A stretch of 64,000 nucleotides of DNA from Actinoplanes couchii (GCF_016862075.1 NZ_BOMG01000052.1:62001-126000), one strand, 5' to 3'. Counted from the stretch's first letter, positions 42,678 to 51,503 are shown. Program-made: numbers and translations. The notes: generated by a model from the letters alone, not told the origin.

Positions 42678-43682
42678 TCATACCCCCTCGATAGGTTCCT
42701 GTTTGCGGATCGGCGCCACGGGGGCGCCGATCCGTCCAGAATTGCGCAGCAGCGACTCCCCGGTGTGCCGCACCCGGTCCCGCAGCTCGTCGGGCGATTC
42801 CACGGTGAAGGGGACGTCGAGCACTCCGAGCGCCATCACCGGCCAGCCCAGGTCGTCGACGTTCATCCGCAGGCGGCAGCCCTCCGGGGTCGCCTCCACC
42901 GCGCCCCAGTTCCCGACGGTCGTCCGCACGGTGTCCACATCGGTCCGGAGCAGGACCGACACCTCGTACCGCTGGGGAATGGTCCGCATCCTGGACCGCA
43001 ACCACCGCACCGGGTCGCCGCCGGGCAGGTCCCGTGGCCGGAACCGTGCCCCGGTCGGCGCCGGAGCGGTCAGCCGGTCGAGGCGGAAGCTGCGCCAGTC
43101 GCCGCGTTCCAGGTCCCAGGCCACCAGGTACCACCGGCGGCCCAGGGAGACGAGCCGGTGCGGCTCGACGTGCCGGCGGGCGGTCTCGCCGTCCCGGGGT
43201 GTGTAGTCGAAGCGCAGCCGCTCCTCGGCCCGGCAGGCCATCGCCAGGCTGGTCAGGGTGAGCGCGTCGAGGGCCGGGCCGCCGCCGAGGACGCCCGGTG
43301 CGGTGACCGCCTGAAGTGCGTCGATGCGGCGGCGCAGCCGGGGCGGCAGCAGCTGGATCACCTTGGCGAGGGCCCGCACCGAGGTCTCCTCGAACCCGGC
43401 GACCGCACCGGCCGCGGCACTGCGCAGCCCGACCGCGATCGCCACCGCCTCCTCGTCGTCGAGCAGCAGCGGCGGCATCGCGGCGCCGGCCTGCAGCTGG
43501 TACCCGCCGGCCACGCCCCGCGACGCGTCCACCGGATAGCCCAGCTCACGCAGCCGGTCGACGTCGCGGCGCAGGGTCCGCGGGCTGACGTCGAGGCGGC
43601 CGGCCAGCTCGGAGCCCGGCCAGTAGCGGTGTGTCTGCAGCAGGGAGAGCAACCGCAGCATCCGTGCGCTCGTGTTCGCCAT
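42678..43682 (-). CDS. WYL-domain transcriptional regulator
   Basis: 334 residues: N-terminal winged helix (RMLRLLSLLQTHRYWPGSEL, VSPRTLRRDVDRLRELGYPV), a WYL domain (VEPHRLVSLGRRWYLVAWDL with RSFRLDRL) and a C-terminal WCX-type extension. It is divergent from a DrrAB-type exporter with a 61-base gap and probably controls it. The ATG at 43682 follows GGGAGG at 11 bases. Confidence 0.9.
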   Translation of the reverse strand: MANTSARMLRLLSLLQTHRYWPGSELAGRLDVSPRTLRRDVDRLRELGYPVDASRGVAGGYQLQAGAAMPPLLLDDEEAVAIAVGLRSAAAGAVAGFEETSVRALAKVIQLLPPRLRRRIDALQAVTAPGVLGGGPALDALTLTSLAMACRAEERLRFDYTPRDGETARRHVEPHRLVSLGRRWYLVAWDLERGDWRSFRLDRLTAPAPTGARFRPRDLPGGDPVRWLRSRMRTIPQRYEVSVLLRTDVDTVRTTVGNWGAVEATPEGCRLRMNVDDLGWPVMALGVLDVPFTVESPDELRDRVRHTGESLLRNSGRIGAPVAPIRKQEPIEGV

Positions 43683-43743
43683 GACTTGAGCGTCCTCCCG
43701 ATTGCGGTCAGGAAATGGCCGCAACGAACCCTAGCCTCGAGAC

Positions 43744-44673
43744 ATGATTCAGACGCGAGAGCTGACGAAGCGGTTCAAGGACGTACGCGCGGTCGACGGC
43801 TTGGATCTCACGGTGGCGCGGGGTGAGCTGGTCGCGCTGCTCGGGCCGAACGGCGCGGGGAAGTCGACCACGCTGCGGATGCTCACCACCCTGATCCCGC
43901 CGACCTCGGGCAGCGCCACGGTCGCCGGGTTCGACGTGGTGCGGCAGCAGCGGGAGGTGCGGCTGCGGATCGGCTACATCGGGCAGGGCAACGGCGCCGG
44001 GCACAGCCAGCGCGGCCGGGACGAACTGATCAGCCAGGGCCGGGCGTACGGGATGGGGGTCCGGGCCGCCCGGGCCCGTGCCGGGGAGCTGATCGACTCG
44101 CTGGGGCTGGGCGAGGTCGCCGACCGGACCGTCTCCACCCTCTCCGGCGGGCAGCGCCGCCGTCTGGACATCGCGATGGGCCTGATCCACGCGCCGGAGC
44201 TGCTCTTCCTCGACGAGCCGTCCACCGGCCTGGATCCGCAGAACCGGGCCAACCTGCAGGAGCACATCGTGCGGCTGCGTGCCGAGCACGGCACCACGAT
44301 CGTGCTGACCACGCACTACCTGGACGAGGCCGACTCGATGGCCGAGCGGGTGGTGGTGATCGACCACGGCCGGATCGTCGCCGACGACACCCCGCGGCGG
44401 CTCAAGGCCGTGCACGTCGGTGACCGGGTGATCCTCGGGTTCGCGTCCGAGTCCGCGGCAATCGAGGCGGCCCGGGAGACCGGTGGCACCCGGCACGGCG
44501 CCGAGGTACGGATCACCGGCGAGGACGGGCCCCGGATCGCCGCCCGGTCGGCCGTGCTCGGCCCGATCTCGATCGAGGTCGTCCGGCCCACCCTGGACGA
44601 CGTCTTCCTCACCCTGACCGGAACCAGCCTGCGCGAAGGTGGCGCGGCCGAACTCGTGGAGGCCCGATCATGA
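43744..44673 (+). CDS. DrrA-type ABC exporter ATP-binding protein
   Basis: 309 residues with Walker A LLGPNGAGKSTT, signature LSGGQRRRLDIAMGL, Walker B LLFLDEPSTGLD and the switch His in LTTHYLDEAD. The C-terminal extension (about 225-309) fits the DrrA/DRA1 drug and antibiotic exporter group. It is coupled by ATGA overlap to the permease gene. Confidence 0.94.
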   Translation: MIQTRELTKRFKDVRAVDGLDLTVARGELVALLGPNGAGKSTTLRMLTTLIPPTSGSATVAGFDVVRQQREVRLRIGYIGQGNGAGHSQRGRDELISQGRAYGMGVRAARARAGELIDSLGLGEVADRTVSTLSGGQRRRLDIAMGLIHAPELLFLDEPSTGLDPQNRANLQEHIVRLRAEHGTTIVLTTHYLDEADSMAERVVVIDHGRIVADDTPRRLKAVHVGDRVILGFASESAAIEAARETGGTRHGAEVRITGEDGPRIAARSAVLGPISIEVVRPTLDDVFLTLTGTSLREGGAAELVEARS

Positions 44674-45407
44674 CGTCGCTCGTCACCGACACCCGCGTCG
44701 TCTTCAGCCGGGAACTGCGGCCGGTCCTGCGGGATCCGTTCTCGGTGATCTTCTCGATGGTGCAGCCGCTGTTCTTCCTCGGGCTGTTCGCGCCGTTGCT
44801 GCCCGGGGACGGTTCGCTGCAGTGGTTCGTACCGGGAATCATCGTGATGTCCTGCCTCTTCGGCTCGTCGATGACGGGTTCCAACCTGCTCTTCGAGATC
44901 CAGACCGGCTCGCACGAGCGGATGCTCGTCACCCCGCTGCGCCGGCCGGCCCTGCTGATCGGGCGGGCGCTCAAGGAGATCGTGCCGATGTTCGCGCAGG
45001 CCGCGCTGATCGTGGCGGTGTGTGTGCCGTTCGGTTTCGAGCCGCATCTCGGCGGGGCGCTGCTCGGGTTGCTCATCCTGGCCGGTTTCTGTGTGGGGCT
45101 GGGCGCGCTGTCGTACACGCTGGCTCTCGCCTCGAAGAACAAGGAGTGGCTGTTCTGGACCGTGCAGCAGACCCTGCTCTTCCCGTTGCTGCTGCTGGCC
45201 GGGGTGCTGCTCCCGATCGAGAACGGTCCCGGCTGGCTGCAGACCCTTTCCAAGATCAATCCGATGACGTACGTGGTCAGCGCCGAGCGCGCGCTCTTCA
45301 GCGGCGACGTGCTGGCCCGCAGCACCCTGGAGGGTCTCGTCGCGGCGGTCGTGGTGTGTGGTCTCGGACTCGCCGTCGGAGTCCGGGCCATGCGGCGCTC
45401 CGACTGA
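44670..45407 (+). CDS. DrrB-type ABC-2 permease
   Basis: 245 residues with six hydrophobic segments. ABC-2 motifs: an N-terminal amphipathic RELRPVLRDPFSVIFSMVQP, and KINPMTYVVSAERAL near the end. It forms the exporter channel with the upstream ATPase. The substrate is unknown; drug or lipid export is typical for the family. Confidence 0.93.
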   Translation: MTSLVTDTRVVFSRELRPVLRDPFSVIFSMVQPLFFLGLFAPLLPGDGSLQWFVPGIIVMSCLFGSSMTGSNLLFEIQTGSHERMLVTPLRRPALLIGRALKEIVPMFAQAALIVAVCVPFGFEPHLGGALLGLLILAGFCVGLGALSYTLALASKNKEWLFWTVQQTLLFPLLLLAGVLLPIENGPGWLQTLSKINPMTYVVSAERALFSGDVLARSTLEGLVAAVVVCGLGLAVGVRAMRRSD

Positions 45408-45429
45408 CCGGGCCCGCTACCTTCTTCAC

Positions 45430-46512
45430 GTGTTCGGTCGTGTGGCAATCAAGAAGCTGGTCGGCACTCTGATCCGGCCGTCCGCGCACGTGCCCTCCCC
45501 GCGCTCCGGCAACCCGGACGCGATCGTCGACTGCGCCGTCTACAGCGGCGGGGTGCGGCACGGCGGGTCCGCGCGGCTGTCGTTCCCGGAAGCGGCCCGG
45601 CTGGCCCGCCGCCGCCGGGGCGCGTTCGTCTGGCTCGGCCTGCACGAGCCCGACCCGGCCACGATGCGGCCGGTGGCCGAGGTGTTCGGCCTGCACGATC
45701 TGCTGGTCGAGCAGGCGGTCTCGGGTGGCCACCGGCCCGGCGTGGAGACTCTCGGCGAGGTGACCCGGCTGGTGCTGCGGACCGCGCGGTACGTCGAGCA
45801 CGACCGGCTGACCGCCACCTCCGAGGTGGTGGAGACCGGCGACATCACGGTGCTGATCGGCCCGTGGTTCGCGATCACCGTGCGGCACGGGCCGGTGGGG
45901 CCGCTGTGGGCGGTGCGCAACGAGCTGCAGAGCCGCCCGGAGGTGCTGCGGCAGGGGCCGTGGGCGGTGGCGTACGCGGTCGGCAGCCGGATGGTGGACA
46001 GCTACCTGGACGTGGCCGAGCACGTCGAACGTGACCTGGAACGGATCGAGGAGGAGACCTTCGCCGAGGTGCGCACCTCCGAGTTCGCGCACATCTACCA
46101 GCTGAAACGGGAGATGGTGGAGTTCAAGCGGGCGGTGCTGCCGCTGGCCGAGCCGCTGGCGCGACTGCTGGAGTCGGGTGACCTGCCGGACGGGCTGCGG
46201 CCGTACCTGCTGGACGTGCGGGGCCGGCAGGCGCGCGCGGTGGACCGGGTGGCGAGCTTCGACGACCTGCTGAACTCGATCCTGCAGGCCCGGCTCGCGC
46301 AGATCTCGGTGGATCAGAACCACGACATGCGCAAGATCGCCTCGTGGGCCGCGATCGCCGCGGTGCCGACGGTGATCGCCGGGGTCTTCGGGATGAACTT
46401 CGAGCACCTGCCGGGGCTGGATTCGCCGTACGGGTTCGCCGGTTCGATGGTGGCGATGACGGTGCTCGGCGGCGGTGTCTATCTGCGCCTGAAGAAGGCC
46501 GGATGGCTGTGA
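45430..46512 (+). CDS. CorA-family divalent metal channel
   Basis: 360 residues: a cytosolic funnel domain with long helices (VEFKRAVLPLAEPLARLLES) and two C-terminal membrane helices with the signature GMNFEHLPGL. The GMN motif is the ion selectivity filter for Mg, Co or Ni. The GTG at 45430 fits the frame and the 22-base gap after the permease gene; the ribosome site is weak. Confidence 0.92.
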   Translation: MFGRVAIKKLVGTLIRPSAHVPSPRSGNPDAIVDCAVYSGGVRHGGSARLSFPEAARLARRRRGAFVWLGLHEPDPATMRPVAEVFGLHDLLVEQAVSGGHRPGVETLGEVTRLVLRTARYVEHDRLTATSEVVETGDITVLIGPWFAITVRHGPVGPLWAVRNELQSRPEVLRQGPWAVAYAVGSRMVDSYLDVAEHVERDLERIEEETFAEVRTSEFAHIYQLKREMVEFKRAVLPLAEPLARLLESGDLPDGLRPYLLDVRGRQARAVDRVASFDDLLNSILQARLAQISVDQNHDMRKIASWAAIAAVPTVIAGVFGMNFEHLPGLDSPYGFAGSMVAMTVLGGGVYLRLKKAGWL

Positions 46513-46567
46513 CCGTCACAGTCACAGAAAGTAACCGTGACTAACTTCACGGGGCTTCCCCAGGGTT

Positions 46568-46595
46568 TTCACACACGTCGAAGACCCCCTATATG
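46568..46595 (+). promoter_or_regulatory. Candidate promoter of the flippase-fusion gene
   Basis: TTCACA (46568-46573), 16 bases, TATATG (46590-46595). Transcription would start near 46602 and leave a leader of about 145 bases. The match is moderate, but AT-rich DNA is rare here. Confidence 0.45.
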
Positions 46596-46654
46596 GTGTG
46601 CTCAGTCGCCCTAAAGGGTCTGTCAATCACCGGTACGGCTGGTTGTCACGCCGG

Positions 46655-46732
46655 AAGGTCGCTGAAGCTCGGGCGTCCCGCCCTAGCCCATGAACACGGC
46701 GAGTTACTAGGTTTTCAGACTGCGCCGACCTT
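46655..46732 (+). promoter_or_regulatory. Multi-stem structured leader (riboswitch-like candidate)
   Basis: An outer stem AAGGTCG (46655-46661) with CGACCTT (46726-46732), then CTGAA (46662-46666) with TTCAG (46714-46718), enclose two arms: hairpin GGGCG-TCC-CGCCC (46671-46683) and CCTAG/CTAGG (46682-46686/46707-46711). The last two overlap by two bases, so they may be alternatives. The outer stem ends one base before the TTGGGGGGA ribosome site (46732-46740) of the GTG at 46748. I recognise no known riboswitch class. Confidence 0.4.
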
Positions 46733-46747
46733 TGGGGGGAAATCAGA

Positions 46748-49354
46748 GTGACGGCAACCCACGCCGCACCGCAGCGGACCGGACCGGAGCCGTCGGGCGG
46801 AAGCGGCATCTTCTCGGCTCTCAAGGGCCACGTCGATCTCTTCCTGAACGCCGGCTCTCTGATGGGGACCACCCTCATCACGTCCGCGTTCGGTTTCGCC
46901 TACTGGTGGGTCGCGGCCCACCTGGCCCCACAGGCCTCCGTCGGCCAGGCCTCGGCGGCGGTGTCCGCGATGACCCTGATCGGCACCATCGGCATGTTCG
47001 GCATGGGCACCATGCTGATCGCCGAGCTGCCCACCATCGCCCGCGGCAAATGGGACCTGATCTCCACCTGTCTGCTCACCGCGGGCACCGTGGCGACCGC
47101 CGGCGGCCTGGTCTACGTGCTGCTCGCGCACCTCTGGATCCCCAGCCTGCGGGACGCCCTCGGCGGCGCCCCCGGCACGGTCCTGCTGGTGGCCGGCATC
47201 GCGCTGACCGCGATGACGCTGGTCCTCGACGAGGCCATGGTCGGCCTGCTCCAGGGCCCGCTGCAGCTGATGCGCAACGCCTGGTTCTCGCTGATCAAGC
47301 TGGTCCTGCTGGGTGTCGTGGCGGTCATCCCGGGTCTGGCGATGACCGGGTCGCTCATCCTGCTCACCTGGGTGGCCGGCATCGTCACGTCGACCGCGAT
47401 CCTGTTCCGGACGCTGCGCCGGCGCGGCATGATCGACTCGCTGCGCCCCCGTCCCGCTCTGATGCGCGGGCGCGGCCGGGCCGCGTTCGACCACAACCTG
47501 CTCAACCTGGCCACCTACCTGCCCCGGGTCACCCTGCCGCTGATCGTCGTCGCGACCATCTCGGAGGAGGCGAACGCGGCGTTCTACACCGCGTTCATGG
47601 TGCTGTCGTTCATGGCGATGGTGCCGGGCAACTTCGCGATCACGCTGTTCGCGGTGACCGCCGGTGACAAGAGCGCCCTGCGCAGCAAGGTCCGGGTCGG
47701 CCTGGCGGTCTGCCTGGGCGCCGGCTTCCCGGCGTCGCTGGTGGTGTACTTCCTGGCCGAGCCGATCATGGGCCTGTTCGGCGCGAACTACGCGAAGACG
47801 GCGGGCGAGGCGCTGGCCATCCTCGCCCTGACCTACGTGCCGTTCGTCTTCCACCACTTCTTCCTGGCGATCTCCCGGGTGCAGGGCAAGTTGCGCGGCG
47901 CCGGGATCTTCTCGGTCTTCGCCGGCCTGGCCGAGCTGGGGGCCGCCTGGTGGGCCGGCACCAACGGCGACCTGAACGACCTGTGCACCGCGGTGGCCGT
48001 GGTCATGGCCGTCGAGACGGTGCTGATCGCGCCGATCGTGCTGAAGGTCGTCTTCGCCCCCGTCGTCGACAGTTCCGCGGTAGCAGAGGGAGTCACCGTC
48101 ATGTCCACCACCAGCCTGACCTTGCGCGAGCGCGCGTGGCTGCCGCTGGAGTACATCCGCACCGTCGGACCGCTCGCCGGTGTCGACGCCACGCGGGTGC
48201 GCAACGCGCTGATCGGCCTGCACGCCGCCGACCCCACCCACCGGGCGGTGTCCCGGCTGGACCGGTCCGGTTCCGCCTGGCAGCACATGGACGCCGCGTC
48301 GTTCCACGCCTACGTGCAGGAGGCGGTGACCGACATCGGTCACGGGCCGGTGGACTTCGACGCGATGACCAGGCACCTGCAGTCCGAGGAACGCGGCCAC
48401 CACCCGCTGCGGATCCTCGTCGGCGGCGGCTACTTCGCGCTCAAGGTGTCGCACGCCTACGGCGACGCCGGCCCGGTGAACACACTGGTGCACGAGCTGG
48501 TCCAGGCGGCGGCCGAGGGGCGCGCGGCCCGGATCCAGCCGTCCGAGCGGCACAAGATGGCACTGCCGGTGGCTTGGTGGAAGCAGTTCGGGTTCAAGCC
48601 CGGCCGGTGGAAGGAGGGGCTGAGCTTCGCCCGTCCGCCGCACATCGAGGAGACCCAGGCGCGCCCGTGGCAGGCGAATCTGACCGTGGTCACCGCCCGC
48701 TCCGGCCAGGTGCTGGGCGACATGCGGACCTGGCGCGACCAGCACGCCCCCGGGGTCACCACGTCGGCGATCACCTTCGCCGCGTTCACCTCGGCGCTGA
48801 TCGAACTCGGTCTCAAACCCGACCTTCGCGGCGGTACGTTCCTCGCTGACGCCCGCCGGTATCTGGGCAAGGGCATCAGCATCGACAGCAACTTCTGCAT
48901 GGGCCCGTTCCTGACCCCGCCGAGCCTCACCGACCCGGTCGCGATCCACCGGACGCTGAAGGCCGAACTGGCCACCGGCCGGATCCTGACGATGATGCTG
49001 CTGCGCGAAGGCAAGATCATGCTCACCGGGGCGCCCGGCCTGCCGGACCCGTACCCGGGCGAGGTCAGCGTCGCGCCGCAGCCCCGCCTCACGTTCAGCA
49101 ACCAGGGCCGGCACGACATGCTCGGTGACCTGCCGTGGGCGGTCCAGCCGGCCGGACGGGTCAACCAGAGCGTGCCGACGCTCAACGGGCCGGAGGGCAT
49201 CACGCTGACCACCAGTGAGATGAACGGCGTGCTGCACCTGGAGGCGACGTTCCACGCCACCACCTACGACCCGGCCGTCATCGCCCGGGCGCTGGACCTG
49301 GTCTGCAGCGACCCGGCCGGCCTGATCATGGCGTACCGCCAGGTCCGGCCGTAG
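46748..49354 (+). CDS. Wzx/MurJ-like flippase fused to a condensation/acyltransferase-like domain
   Basis: 868 residues. The N-terminal part (about 25-440) has about 12-14 membrane helices like polysaccharide or lipid flippases (LFLNAGSLMGTTLITSAFGF, FYTAFMVLSFMAMVPGNFAI). The part after about 452 is soluble and looks like the condensation/PapA/wax-ester-synthase superfamily. It has H569-A-Y-G-D573 (HxxxD) in VSHAYGDAGPVN and, near the end, ITLTTSEMNGVLHLEATFHA. I infer that one chain moves a lipid-linked glycan or lipid and acylates it. An AGGGAG and ATG lie at the domain border (48087-48103). The main start is GTG 46748 after a G-rich ribosome site. Confidence 0.82.
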   Translation: MTATHAAPQRTGPEPSGGSGIFSALKGHVDLFLNAGSLMGTTLITSAFGFAYWWVAAHLAPQASVGQASAAVSAMTLIGTIGMFGMGTMLIAELPTIARGKWDLISTCLLTAGTVATAGGLVYVLLAHLWIPSLRDALGGAPGTVLLVAGIALTAMTLVLDEAMVGLLQGPLQLMRNAWFSLIKLVLLGVVAVIPGLAMTGSLILLTWVAGIVTSTAILFRTLRRRGMIDSLRPRPALMRGRGRAAFDHNLLNLATYLPRVTLPLIVVATISEEANAAFYTAFMVLSFMAMVPGNFAITLFAVTAGDKSALRSKVRVGLAVCLGAGFPASLVVYFLAEPIMGLFGANYAKTAGEALAILALTYVPFVFHHFFLAISRVQGKLRGAGIFSVFAGLAELGAAWWAGTNGDLNDLCTAVAVVMAVETVLIAPIVLKVVFAPVVDSSAVAEGVTVMSTTSLTLRERAWLPLEYIRTVGPLAGVDATRVRNALIGLHAADPTHRAVSRLDRSGSAWQHMDAASFHAYVQEAVTDIGHGPVDFDAMTRHLQSEERGHHPLRILVGGGYFALKVSHAYGDAGPVNTLVHELVQAAAEGRAARIQPSERHKMALPVAWWKQFGFKPGRWKEGLSFARPPHIEETQARPWQANLTVVTARSGQVLGDMRTWRDQHAPGVTTSAITFAAFTSALIELGLKPDLRGGTFLADARRYLGKGISIDSNFCMGPFLTPPSLTDPVAIHRTLKAELATGRILTMMLLREGKIMLTGAPGLPDPYPGEVSVAPQPRLTFSNQGRHDMLGDLPWAVQPAGRVNQSVPTLNGPEGITLTTSEMNGVLHLEATFHATTYDPAVIARALDLVCSDPAGLIMAYRQVRP
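48087..48103 (+). promoter_or_regulatory. Internal ribosome site and ATG at the domain border
   Basis: AGGGAG (48087-48092) lies eight bases before an in-frame ATG (48101, residue 452), exactly where the membrane part ends and the acyltransferase-like domain begins (MSTTSLTLRERAWLP). It could allow separate production of the soluble domain or be the relic of the start codon of a formerly separate gene. Confidence 0.5.
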
Positions 49355-49360
49355 CCCCGC

Positions 49361-49403
49361 GGGCTCTGCCACACCGGACCTGAGGGCCGGTGTGGCGGAG
49401 CCC
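49361..49403. terminator. Strong terminator of the flippase-fusion gene
   Basis: A 17-bp stem (49361-49377 with 49387-49403, one mismatch) around a 9-base loop, six bases after the stop. Confidence 0.8.
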
Positions 49404-49459
49404 GGCTCTCCCGGGATCCGCCACCGCCGTTCGAACGCCTGGCCGTCACCGTTGTTCGA

Positions 49460-49534
49460 GCGCCTGGCCGGGTCACGGGTCCGGCCAGGCGCCCAGCACA
49501 ACCGCCCGCGACCCATTGTGGTCGGCGGGCGGTT
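49460..49534. other. Two further hairpins after the terminator
   Basis: GCGCCTGGCCGG/CCGGCCAGGCGC (49460-49471/49481-49492) is a perfect 12-bp stem. AACCGCCCGC/GCGGGCGGTT (49500-49509/49525-49534) with inner GAC/GTC is followed by TTCG. With the first terminator they make three strong hairpins in 175 bases. The first arm (CGCCTGGCC) is part of an imperfect direct repeat starting at 49431 and 49455. Confidence 0.55.
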
Positions 49535-50132
49535 TTCGCATTCCGGATAAAACCGGCATTCACCAGGTCGGACGAGGGCTTCCTGCCGGACGACGGGCTT
49601 TCCGGGGGAACATGCCCTGGCCGAAGCTCATGAAGGACCGGGGTGCGCCGCCCAGGCCTTCCCCGAGGGAGCACGCCCTGGCTGACACCTGGAACGCTCA
49701 CCGCCAGACGCCAGGAACGCCGGCGCCGGGAACGCACCCTGACCGGCACCGGGGATGTGCCGGCCAGGGCCGCCCTGTCCCGAGCCGGTCGCGTCCGCGA
49801 ACTCCCGGCTCCGGCCCGGACCACCGTGCCCCGGGGCGCCGGGGCCGCCGTGGTCCGGGCCACCCGGGCTGCCGAGTCCGGGACCGCCCGGACCGCTCCG
49901 CCCACCCGGGCCGGTTCTACGGCGCCTGAATTCCTCCAGAAGCCGAGTCCACCCGACACATCAGTCGGACCTACGAATCGGACACTATGTGGATTTAACG
50001 CGAATACTGGGCCTTTATCCGGCGTTTCGGAGTGAAAAAGGTAATACCAACCGAATGTTTAGTTCGAACCCGCCGAAAAGATGATGTTGGTATGTCCGGC
50101 TGAATAGCCCGGGACCGGGTAAAAGACTCCCC
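49535..50132. other. 598-base region with no convincing gene
   Basis: Several open frames cross it on both strands, but none has a ribosome site or recognisable protein features (one gives collagen-like GPP runs from GC-rich DNA). The final 120 bases are AT-richer and hold the upstream region of the next gene. Confidence 0.45.
50044..50093. promoter_or_regulatory. Inverted repeat upstream of the PRC-barrel-like gene
   Basis: ATACCAAC (50044-50051) and GTTGGTAT (50086-50093) are perfect complements 34 bases apart, with the palindrome GTTCGAAC (50062-50069) between them. The position, 40-90 bases before the ATG at 50133, suits a regulator site or DNA loop. Confidence 0.4.
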
Positions 50133-50477
50133 ATGACGCAGAACACGGCACCCGAGGATCTCGGAACCCCGGTCTCCTACCTGGTCCTGGCGGACGGCAC
50201 CGCCGTCTACGACCGCTCCGGCACGACCGTGGGCACGGTGGACCACGTGCTCTCCGACGAGCACACCAATCTCTTCCACGGCCTGCTGATCAAGACCGCG
50301 GACGGGCACCGCTACGCGGGCTCCGACCAGGTCGACGGTCTGTTCGAGCACGGGGTGATCGTTGCCGAGCCGGCCGAGCGGCTCGCCACCCCGAGTGAGA
50401 AAGAGCCCGCCGAGTCGGCTGAGGGCCGCTCGACGGGCCTCCGTCGCGCCTGGGAGTGGCTGATCCAGCCGAAATAG
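50133..50477 (+). CDS. PRC-barrel-like small protein
   Basis: 114 residues. Residues about 14-80 give small beta strands as in PRC-barrel domains (VSYLVLADGTAVYDRSGTTV, GTVDHVLSDEHTNLFHGLLI). A charged tail ends in the amphipathic WEWLIQPK. It is soluble, with an unknown partner. The ATG at 50133 has no clear ribosome site. Confidence 0.7.
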   Translation: MTQNTAPEDLGTPVSYLVLADGTAVYDRSGTTVGTVDHVLSDEHTNLFHGLLIKTADGHRYAGSDQVDGLFEHGVIVAEPAERLATPSEKEPAESAEGRSTGLRRAWEWLIQPK

Positions 50478-50516
50478 GTCGGGCCTGGGAGTGGCCCGGT
50501 CCAGCCGAAGAAGGGG

Positions 50517-51503
50517 TCAGTGACCCCAGCGCAGCAGGCAGGCGCCCATCGACATGCCGCCACCGAACCCGGCGAGCAGCACCAGCTCACCGTCACGCAG
50601 CGAACCGTTGCGGTTGGCGTCGTCCAGGGTGACCGGGAGCGAGGCGCTGCCCACGTTGCCGTACCACGGCAGCGTGAGGTGGGTGTGCGCGTTCTGGAAG
50701 CCCGCCGACTCGACCAGTTCCTGCAGCATGATGCCGTTGGCCTGGTGCGGGACGAAGTGGTCGACGTCCTCGGCCTTCAGCTCGTTGCGGCGCAGCAGCG
50801 CGTCCAGGGCCGGCGGGACCGCGGTCGACACGAAGTCCCGGACGCCCCGGCCGTCCATCCGGAAGTAGTGGTCACCGTCGGCGACCGTCTGCGGTGAGGC
50901 GGGCAGCCGGCTGCCGCCACCCTTGACGTAGATCAGGCCGTTGGCCTCGCCGCGCGAGGACAGGTCGAGGTCGATGATCCCGAAACCGTCCGGCACCCGG
51001 CCGACCACCGCGGCGCCGGCTCCGTCACCGAAGAGCACCGAGGTGCGCCGGTCGCCGAAGTCGAGGATCCGCGAGTAGATGTCCGACGCGATCACCAGGA
51101 CCTTGGCGTCCGGGTTGGTCTGGATCAGGCCGTTCGCCACGCTGAGGGCGAAGACCCAGCCCGCGCAGACCGCGTTGACGTCGAAGCAGGCCGCGCCGGT
51201 GGCGCCGATCAGGTTCTGCACCAGGTTCGACGTCGGCGGCTGCGGTGAGTCACCGGTGGAGGTGGAGACGATGATGAAGTCGATCTCGCCGGCCGTGAGC
51301 CCGGCCCGCTCCAGCGCCGCCGAGGCGGCCTTGGCGGCCAGGTCGGAGGTGGCCTCGTCGGGGGCCGCGAAGCGGCGCGCCTCGATCAGGGTCTTGCGGG
51401 ACACCCATTCCGGGTCGGCGTCCGGGACCAGGGACCGTAGATCCACATTGGTCACCACCTGCTCGGGGAGATAGGAGCCAGTTCCGAGAATTCCTACCGC
51501 CAC
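50517..51503 (-). CDS. Stand-alone beta-ketoacyl-ACP synthase III (FabH-like)
   Basis: 328 residues, thiolase fold with the KAS III triad Cys113 (NAVCAGW), His253 (FVPHQAN) and Asn283 (YGNVGSAS). It condenses a short acyl-CoA with a malonyl-type partner. No ACP, malonyl transferase or KAS II gene is near, so it is not in a fatty-acid operon and may start a special product. The GTG at 51503 has GGGGGGA upstream; the longer start at 51560 is rejected. Confidence 0.9.
   Translation of the reverse strand: MAVGILGTGSYLPEQVVTNVDLRSLVPDADPEWVSRKTLIEARRFAAPDEATSDLAAKAASAALERAGLTAGEIDFIIVSTSTGDSPQPPTSNLVQNLIGATGAACFDVNAVCAGWVFALSVANGLIQTNPDAKVLVIASDIYSRILDFGDRRTSVLFGDGAGAAVVGRVPDGFGIIDLDLSSRGEANGLIYVKGGGSRLPASPQTVADGDHYFRMDGRGVRDFVSTAVPPALDALLRRNELKAEDVDHFVPHQANGIMLQELVESAGFQNAHTHLTLPWYGNVGSASLPVTLDDANRNGSLRDGELVLLAGFGGGMSMGACLLRWGH

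Noticed and set aside
49643..50035. Open frames between the flippase fusion and the PRC-barrel-like gene
   Set aside because: No ribosome sites, repetitive GC-driven protein sequences, and overlapping frames on both strands.
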